A stretch of DNA of 64,000 nucleotides from Aphanomyces cochlioides (lineage: Eukaryota > Oomycota > Saprolegniomycetes > Saprolegniales > Verrucalvaceae): the NCBI GenBank assembly GCA_019828595.1, contig JAHQRK010000009.1, positions 1,178,001-1,242,000 on the forward strand. The letters run 5' to 3'. The position numbers and the translations under genes are program-made. The notes below the pieces were generated by a model, which searched no databases, was not told where the DNA came from, and saw nothing but the letters and a program-made list of their open reading frames with translations. Shown here in pieces: positions 57,120 to 64,000 of this stretch (positions within the stretch are counted from its first letter, which is position 1; each line of letters opens with the position of its first letter).

Positions 57120-58833
57120 ATGTTTGGAGCCAACTACACAACAGTAGAAATTGCTGCCGCAGTCTGTACAATCTTTCTCGGGACAGTAGTCATTCGCTTC
57201 TTGTGGAATGCACGCCAATGGAGCCATCTTCCCCAACCACCGCCATCCAGCTTCTTATTTGGGCATGTGTACGCCAAGTTTGAAAACAAACCTTCATTTA
57301 ATCAAATTCACAACTTGTAGACTCGACACCACGGGGGGTATTGCTAGTTGGAAGACTCTTGGTAATTACCCAGAGCCTTTCCTATCATGGATGAAGAAGT
57401 ATGGTGGTGCAATTTATACTCGCAGTATGACCCGCCATAATGTCGTGTTCACGGATCCAATGGCAGTCCAACATGTTTTCGTTTCCAATGGGAATAATTA
57501 TCCCCGCGATTTCGTCTCCCGGGCATTGTTTCGTGTAAGTCTCAAGCTTTGACTCCTTGTGATGTTGATGATTAGGACTTTGTCCTTGGCGATGGGCTCT
57601 TCAGTGCTGAAGGCAAGCAGCATGACGTGTACCGCAAGTTGTTGAATCCTCTCTTCACGGCCTCGAAGATCAAGTCTTTCGTGCAAATCTTCGAACGCCA
57701 AACGATGCTCTACTGTCAAAAGTTCCTCGAGCCAGCGTGCGATAGCCGTGAGCCTGTCAACCTCGGGATCGGTAGGACATCAATTCTGGTCGCTCTATCT
57801 CATAGTCAACAGTGTTCTCCCGATTGACGTTATCCATCGTTGGATTGACGGTAATCGGCTTTGACTTTGATAAGGACCCAAGTGCGATTCAAGCCTACGA
57901 ACAGAGCATGATTCAAATGAGCCCGTTCATGCTCCTTGGATCCTTTGTCATACCTGGCTTTACAAGTCTCCCCATTCCAAGCCTGGTAAAGCGCCGCAAA
58001 GCACAAGACACCCTGAAGAAGATCATGATGCAAGTGATTCAGGACAAACTTGCTGCCTCGTCGTCAGATGAACCGAAAGACCTGCTTGACAGAATTCTCA
58101 CAAACTCGTCAACAGAAGAGGCTGTATCACACACTGTGACGTTCATGTTGGTTGGTCATGATACGTCCAGCAACACCCTGAGCTTTGTCATTGGCATGTT
58201 GGCTTCGCATCCTGATGCAACTGCTGCCGTCCGAGCCGAATACACCAAGGTTGTCTCCAAGTATGGATCACTGAGCACATGGGAAGCTGTCTCTGAGCTC
58301 CAGTTCACTCAAGCAGTCATTCAAGAAACCCTCCGCCTCAACACCGTCGTGTTCACAATTTTACCTCGAACAACCCTCGCTCACGACAGTGTCCCAATGT
58401 CGGATGGCTCGACTGTGTTTATTCCAAAGGTGATGTGTCCACTGGTGTGATTCAACTCTTAATTTCGCTCTAGGGAACAATTGTCCATGTCAATGTTGGA
58501 GCAATGAATCGCAACCCAAAGTACTGGGCGAACCCTGACAAATTCATTCCAGATCGTTTTCTTGAAGGATCACCCCAGTGGAACGCTGACTTGGTTCTAC
58601 GGGGCGGCAAACCACACACTTACCATTATATGCCTTTCATTGCTGGAAGCAAAAGCTGCATCGGTCAGCGTTTTGCAATGGCGGAACTTCAAGTGATTGT
58701 CGCTACACTTGTGAGCAAATATGAGTTTACGCCAACATCCAAGACGGATATGCGCCATGAGTTTAATGGGGTTGCATTGAAACCAGTCCATATCGAAATG
58801 GCTCTGCGCCGAGCGGGGGCGCCTTCAGCTTGA
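57120..58833 (+). CDS. Cytochrome P450 monooxygenase (copy F), intact
   Basis: Five exons: 57120-57268, 57321-57534, 57576-57771, 57813-58429, 58474-58833, introns 41-52 nt; 511 residues. It starts MFGANYTTVEIAAAVCTIFL, hinge HLPQPPPSSFLFGHV. I-helix LVGHDTSS (more typical than the GGYDTS of copies D and E), K-helix QETLR, PERF-like PDRFLEG, heme loop FIAGSKSCIGQRF. Every splice junction keeps frame, and the core promoter lies directly upstream. It is the third gene of the + strand P450 row and closer to copies A and H in the I-helix than to D and E. Substrate unknown; ER-membrane monooxygenase by family. Confidence 0.92.
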
Positions 58834-58989
58834 TAACTCCTGCTTTCAGGGCATAGTGATGCTTGAATCCTCGATAAAATGATGCGTCTTTATTGTGAGA
58901 AGGATTGCCATGATAACGCCATATGAAACATTACCCTGCATCGCCATGTTCTCAACTTTTATCTTTCCTCGTGTTTGTTGAAGCAGTGA

Positions 58990-59088
58990 CTGGATGGCTG
59001 TGAATGAACTCACGTACACTCAAGCATTTGTACAAGAAATGCTGCGAGTCAACAAAGCCGCAATTTCGAATGTTGATAGAATTACTTG
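58990..59088 (+). pseudogene. P450 exon-4 fragment (K-helix region)
   Basis: MAVNELTYTQAFVQEMLRVN, then KAAISNVDRIT, matches the ExxR region of copy E (NELTYTQAVIQETMRVNATA). Only about 100 bp survive, joined head-on to a minus-strand exon-2 fragment. Confidence 0.8.
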
Positions 59089-59090
59089 CG

Positions 59091-59398
59091 TTGTGACGGA
59101 AAAACTGCGATAGTGTATGATATTACCATATTTCTTGATGCATGAGAGGAAAGGCTCGAGGTAACTGCCATGAGTTTTCCACTTGGCAATGCCTCCAAAC
59201 GTGTCGAATCTAGAAACAGTTAATGCGACGTGGAACCTTGAATTCAAACAAGACTTGACCAAACAAGAAATTCGATGGCGGAGGCTGAGGACGATGGAAC
59301 CATTTCCACACAGAGCGAAGAATTAGAGACACCAAGAAGACAGCGCTGGTGGCAATTGCAATCTCAATCTCAGAGGTCGTGTGGGTAGCTCCCAACAT
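59091..59398 (-). pseudogene. P450 exon 1 and partial exon 2 (copy G)
   Basis: Exon 1 from ATG at 59398: MLGATHTTSEIEIAIATSAV, membrane helix, HRPQPPPSNFLFGQV. Exon 2 from 59209: FDTFGGIAKWKTHGSYLEPF to about HYRSFSVTTQ, where it runs into the plus-strand exon-4 fragment. The exon 1 donor has drifted. Non-functional. Confidence 0.82.
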
Positions 59399-60346
59399 AA
59401 GGACTTTTACTTGAACAACTTGTATTTATAAAATTGGAGAAAGAGCTCGTGTCATGTGTCCAACGATCGATGGTGTATAGAAACTTCATTTTGGATTCGT
59501 TTACATACGAAGACACGACCAGTCTTGCAAAGGAAGTTGGAAATGCGAGAATGCTTGATAAGTTTTGTGTTGCAACTTGCAAAAACATAATGATGTAAAG
59601 CGCAGTACTAGTACAGTGAGAACAATATAGAGTTCTCAAGAATGACGACCATTTCTTGTCGCAATGGACGATCAGTCGAGTGACATAGTAGCCACTTCAG
59701 TACGTAGGTAAGACTTATCGTGCCTTCTTGTGGATTGCATCAAGCTCAAGGTAGAAACCAGACAGTTCTCTCCGCCAGGCTCAATTTTTTCCTGCCTAAT
59801 GGCTCCAGACCTTATTCCCTGGCCTTCTCGCTCAAGTTTAGAGGCTCTTGGTTCCCATTCTCGTGGAGGACAAGAGCATGAATACAACAAAATCCGAATA
59901 GAGGCAAAAACGGGACCTTCTTCAATGATTTTGAACAGTTTTTCCATCCGAGAAAGCCGACATTACATTGCATGAAAATGAAAGACCTGAGACTTTTCAT
60001 AATATGGCGTCAGATCAAGTTTACTACGTAGTATAACGTTACTTGAGATGCGAATCATGGGATATCCATGTACTTTACCAGCCATTTGCAACCGAAGTTG
60101 TAAATCTCGACTTTCCAGAAAAATGATTGGCTAATGTGACTGTACCGACCATAGAAAGACCCAGTACATAGACAATCGATCGTGGTGTTGTTTGCAACAT
60201 AGATTGCACAAAGTGTTGGATTCTCCAGGGAGTTTTGCAACCCGAAAGCATACTGAAACTAAGACAAAATAAATGGTTGCAAATGAACAACAGTATTCGC
60301 GTCTCGCTTGCAAACGCACAGTCTGACATCACCACACTACACAAAT
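59399..60346. other. Intergenic region, no gene seen
   Basis: Short ORFs only, no motifs. It separates P450 copy G from the Crypton. Confidence 0.5.
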
Positions 60347-62243
60347 ATGGGCGATCATCGATATCGAGCAATTTTCGCTCGATTCATGTCCATGAAGGAT
60401 GGCGTGTCCTACATTGCCGACAAGACATTCAGCACGGAGGAATTGTAGCTTGTGACACCCATTGACGTCTGCCGCTGGCTGAATCGGCGTAATACGATGA
60501 AGAGTCTCCACCAGATAACGCCAAACCAATACACGCTCTTCAACAACGTTGAAATTTGATAAGAAGGCGATTTCATCATTCATGCCTCGGCGGACACTTC
60601 CATGGGATCCAATCTCCTGCCACGGTAACCCCACACGAGCTGAAGAGGTGAACAAGATTATCAAAGCCGTCAAAAAGAGTGAAGTGCGCCGTGAGGGCGT
60701 ACAATCCAATGCACGACGTCCCATTGAGTTTAAAGAGTTCCTCAATTTATTGTCTATTGTGGCTGTGAATCCAAACACATCGAAGTACATGGTCAGCAGT
60801 GTGCTCACACTACAGTGGCATTTGATAGCACGAATTGACGACATGATGAAGCTTCGTTTTGCCGATTTTTCCCCAAACATACATCACCCTTCAACGTTGA
60901 TTTGCCAAATGAGATGGTCTAAAAACATTCTGGAGGAGCGAGATGCTCCTGAGCAAGTTGTGTTTGGTAGTGCCGATCCTCACTTGTGCCCGCTTTTGAA
61001 GTTGGCCATCCACATTGAATCCACACCAGGAATTGCAAATTCTGAATTTCTATATGGCAATCCAAAAGACGGTGATCGTGTCGTTCGAAGGGCACTACAA
61101 CAGGCATTGGATAGTGACTCGTTGACAAAGCTCAAGTCAGGACACGTGGGAACACACAGCTTGCGAAAGGGTGCCGCAGCTTATGGTAGTCGGAGTGGTC
61201 TCACAAAAGATTATGTCAACCGTCGTGGTCGATGGCGCACACGAAAGTCCATGGTCGATACATATATCGACAATACACAGCCTTATCCAGATGCCTGCGC
61301 TGCTGCTGTACTCACTGGCCCGAATGCTCCATGTCGATATGTATTAAAACGCGGTATGATGCTGCTGTCACGACAATATATTGCAAATGAAGTTGCACCA
61401 TCGTCAAGAGAAGTTTTTGGGGAAGCGATTGCGGAAACCTTGGGGTGTGTGTTGTTGCGGGCAGCGCTACAATCGGAAGAAATATATACGCCAGCCTTGC
61501 TCCCATCAATGCTGCTGGATCGTACACTAAAGGCATATGTCAGCGCAGGTGGCAATCTTTCAGTCAACCCTGTCGAGCGAGAGCAGTTTCATGTGGTTGG
61601 TGACGGATCTGAAATGCATTTGATCGCGATCGGCAGTGAAACTAACGATATCCAACCCGACGTAGAGCATCCTAACATGCCTACAACCACAACAGTTCAA
61701 TATGATCGTTGCCAGTTTGCAGCTCTCCATGCCGAATTTTTTTCTCTCAAGCGCTACATGAATGACGTTATGCATGAGGTTCAACGAGCAAGACACGACA
61801 CACAACGAGATCTCGATAGATTCTCTGCTGTCCTTCATCGGCACACAATGCGTCCGGCGGTCAACTTGGCTATACGAACGAGATGTGATGACGAGCAGAA
61901 CGAACCAGCACTTACAGCCAGCAAGGCCAAGAGCAAGATGGCTCACCTCTCAAAGAGGCCTAAAGTTCTCTTTGAGCTGTGGCAAGAATTTGAGTTTGGC
62001 TCTGGAGGACGCAAGGCTGCCAAGAACTTCACTGCTGCCGAGCGAGGAGCCAACAAGTTCGCCTATTCACGACGGAAGGTCTTCTGGGACACAGTGGCAA
62101 ATCTTGTGCGTGCTGGATACACCAGCGATGTTGTGATTGACAAAGTCTACGTCGTTTATGGGCGCCAATTGTCGGTATCAAGTATACTCACTCATATGCG
62201 AGCCGACCGTCAGCGTGGAGGACATCCTGCCTTGCGAATGTGA
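60347..62243 (+). CDS. Crypton tyrosine recombinase
   Basis: The main open frame (60549-62243, 564 codons) is undamaged. The tyrosine recombinase core is complete: Arg95 (LIARIDDMMKL), Lys125 (MRWSKN), His203 and Arg206 (GTHSLRKGAA), Trp229 (NRRGRW) in the second His position, nucleophile Tyr239 (VDTYID). The C-terminal part (RPKVLFELWQEFEFGSGGRK..., VVIDKVYVVYGR) looks like the GCR1_C-type DNA-binding domain of Cryptons. An N-terminal stretch in another frame from 60347 (MGDHRYRAIFARFM..., VTPIDVCRWLNRR) is the usual Crypton N-terminus, with a TAG at about 60447 and a shift near 60545. So the element is either slightly broken or starts inside (first in-frame ATG 60582). Cryptons integrate by recombination and have no inverted repeats; I could not set the element ends. 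Confidence 0.85.
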
Positions 62244-62482
62244 TCTGCCTTCACAGTTTGTCAAATAAATACATTGTCTACCAATTAGATTTAGGTTGTA
62301 CATGTGGTTGCACAAAATGCAGGAACGCAGACTGTATTCATGAGTAGTTAAGTTGCTGATCCTCGAAGTCGAACGAGGGGACTAGTCTCATTTCGCCTTT
62401 CAACAAGTATGGAAACTAGCATTAATAGGTTTATGGTATATTTGTCGGCTTTGCCTGCGCATCCATGCAAAGACCGGTCGCG
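62244..62482. other. Spacer with an orphan P450-like core promoter
   Basis: At about 62388-62412 (+) TCATTTCGCCTTTCAACAAG followed by TATGG closely resembles the promoter sequence before copies E and F, but no P450 exon 1 follows on the plus strand. It may be the remnant of another lost copy. Confidence 0.45.
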
Positions 62483-63992
62483 CTAAGCACAAGGAGCGGT
62501 ATGGCGTCGAATAGTCATCTCTAGAAGCACAGGTTTGACGGCCAGTCCACTGAAGCAATGACGCATGTCCGTCTTGGGTGTCGGCGTGAAGTCATACTTG
62601 CTCACAAGGGTGGCAACAACGACTTGCATTTCAGTCATGGCGAACCGTTGGCCGATGCAAAGTTTGCTTCCAGCACTGAACGGCATGTAGTAAAATACGT
62701 GCGACTTGCCTCCACGAAGAGCTAAATCGACGTTCCATTCCGGCGTGCCATCAATAAACCGCTCGGGAATGAAGGATTCAGGATCCTTCCAGTACTTTGG
62801 GTTGCGCTGCAGCGCTGCCATGTTGGTATGAATCGGTGTGCCCTGAAGCAATGAAGACTTTGGAAGGACGGACGACAGAATGCTTACCTTTGGGAGGAAG
62901 ACTGTCGACCCATCGGACATTGGAATATGATCGTTTTCCAGCGTGATCCGCTGAATGGTAGAGAAGACGACAGGATTGAGGCGCAGAGTTTCTTGAATGA
63001 CAGCATACGTGTACTTGAGCTCCGAGACAGCCTCCCATGATTTCAACGAGCCGTACTTGGAGATGACTTTGTTGTATTCATCACGAATGGCGGCGTTCAC
63101 TTCAGGATGCGATGCCAATGTGCAGAAGATGAAGCCAAGCGTGTTGCTAGACGTGTCATGCCCAGCCATCATAAACGTGACAGTATGAGAGAGCGCTTCT
63201 TGCGTCGTCGCGTGGGGAAGAATCACATCAAGCAAGTCTTTTGGCGAGTCTGAAACTGGAGCTGCCAGTTTGTCCTGAATCACTTGCATCAAGATCTTCC
63301 TTAGCGTTGCTTGCGCCTTGCGACGCTTGATCAGGCTTGGAATAGGGAAACTCAAGAAGCCATGGATTGTGAAGATGCCAACGAGCGTAAGAGGGCTCAC
63401 TTCCACCATGCTATCATTGTACGCTTGGAGAGCGACGGGCGAATTCTCAAAGTCGTAGCCCAGAACTGTCAACCCAATGATCGACAATGTCAATTCGGTA
63501 AACACTACAAGACAATGAGCAAGCAGGAGACTGCTAAATCTTACTGTTTGAAAAGTTGACGGGTCGATTGTTGTCGCAAGCTGGCTCGAGATAGCGCTCG
63601 CAGAAGACGTCGACCTGGCGATTGAAAATCTCCACAAAAGTTTTGATCTTGGAGACAGAGAAGATGGGATTCAACACTTGCGGAAGTCATCGTGTTGTTT
63701 TCCCGCGACGCTGAACAATCCATCGCCCAGCGTGATGTCCTACGGCACCGTCATGGATAGTTAAGGCGCCCTAAGTACTCGAATATACGCTCGTGTGATG
63801 GGAAGTCTTGGAAAGTTGTTGCCATTCGAAAGGAGAATGTGTTGGAGGGCGACGGGATCTGTGATGAGCACGAAATTCAAAAAGACTTCGCGCAAGTGCA
63901 CCACGCCGCCATACTCTTTCATCCACGATAGAAATGGTTGTGGAAAATGGCCGCCGGTTTTCCACTTGGCAATGTTCCCCCAGACGTCGAGT
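62483..63992 (-). pseudogene. Cytochrome P450 (copy H), one-base frameshift, 5' end outside window
   Basis: Exon 2 63779-63992 (214 nt), exon 3 63545-63739 (195 nt, family length 196), exon 4 62888-63504 (617), exon 5 62483-62842 (360); exon 1 lies beyond the window. Introns 39-45 nt. Exon 3 lacks one base near 63677-63678 (CGCAAG then TGTTGAAT instead of CGCAAGNTGTTGAAT), giving an early stop. Everything else is sound: I-helix MAGHDTSS, K-helix QETLR, PERF (PERFIDG), heme loop FSAGSKLCIG. Intron 4 is 45 nt and open, so it could also be read through. A sequencing error in exon 3 would make this a fourth functional gene. Confidence 0.85.
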
Positions 63993-64000
63993 CTACAGGA

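Overview
The window looks like a repeat-rich eukaryotic genome, most probably an oomycete of the Saprolegniales (Aphanomyces-like). Four things point that way: very small GT-AG introns (about 39-52 nt) in the P450 genes; initiator-type core promoters matching the oomycete consensus (GCTCATTYY followed by a T-rich element) just upstream of several start codons; a coiled-coil/START-like protein of a type I associate with Aphanomyces; and a transposon mix (hAT with BED fingers, pogo, PIF/Harbinger, MULE, Crypton, Ty3/gypsy) common in such genomes. The species call is inference; no rRNA or other marker gene is present.

Layout. Positions 1-16140 are a near-perfect head-to-tail array of a 2035-bp unit (seven full units and one truncated), running off the left edge. 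Each unit carries a relay of open reading frames encoding a charged protein with 30-residue repeats, a 14-bp hairpin, and a cluster of about 35-bp sub-repeats. The array ends in a junction containing a templated internal fragment.

The rest of the window is a dispersed cytochrome P450 family invaded by transposons. All members share one five-exon plan (exon 1 about 149-167 nt, then 214, 196, 617 and 360 nt). Three copies are intact by reading: 50380-52078, 54366-56050 and 57120-58833, all on + and in tandem. One, at the right edge (62483-63992, -), has a single-base deletion. The others are dead: 16308-18014, 18762-19819 (with an internal inversion), 33723-36081 (exons 1-3 only), 45783-46105, 52668-52795 and 58990-59398.

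Between the P450 copies lie: a START-like gene (21091-22318, -); an apparently complete 2346-bp pogo element (24025-26370); a gypsy gag interrupted by a 1909-bp Harbinger element with TAA target duplication (28156-30064); a gypsy gag/RT remnant abutting a P450 intron (32156-33716); a hAT relic interrupted by a TA-flanked element that itself holds a Harbinger MITE (36415-38370); two more hAT relics; a MULE relic; a C2H2-like gene and a three-exon gene in convergent arrangement (46269-48113); a Tigger-like pogo with two nonsense codons (48561-50132); a truncated DUF7869-type transposase gene (53404-54272); and a Crypton tyrosine recombinase (60347-62243).

The P450s are predicted ER-anchored monooxygenases of unknown substrate. 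The other recognisable genes are mostly mobile-element genes. The window reads as a P450 cluster expanding by tandem duplication while being broken up by transposons, inversions and short tandem duplications, next to a recently homogenised macrosatellite.
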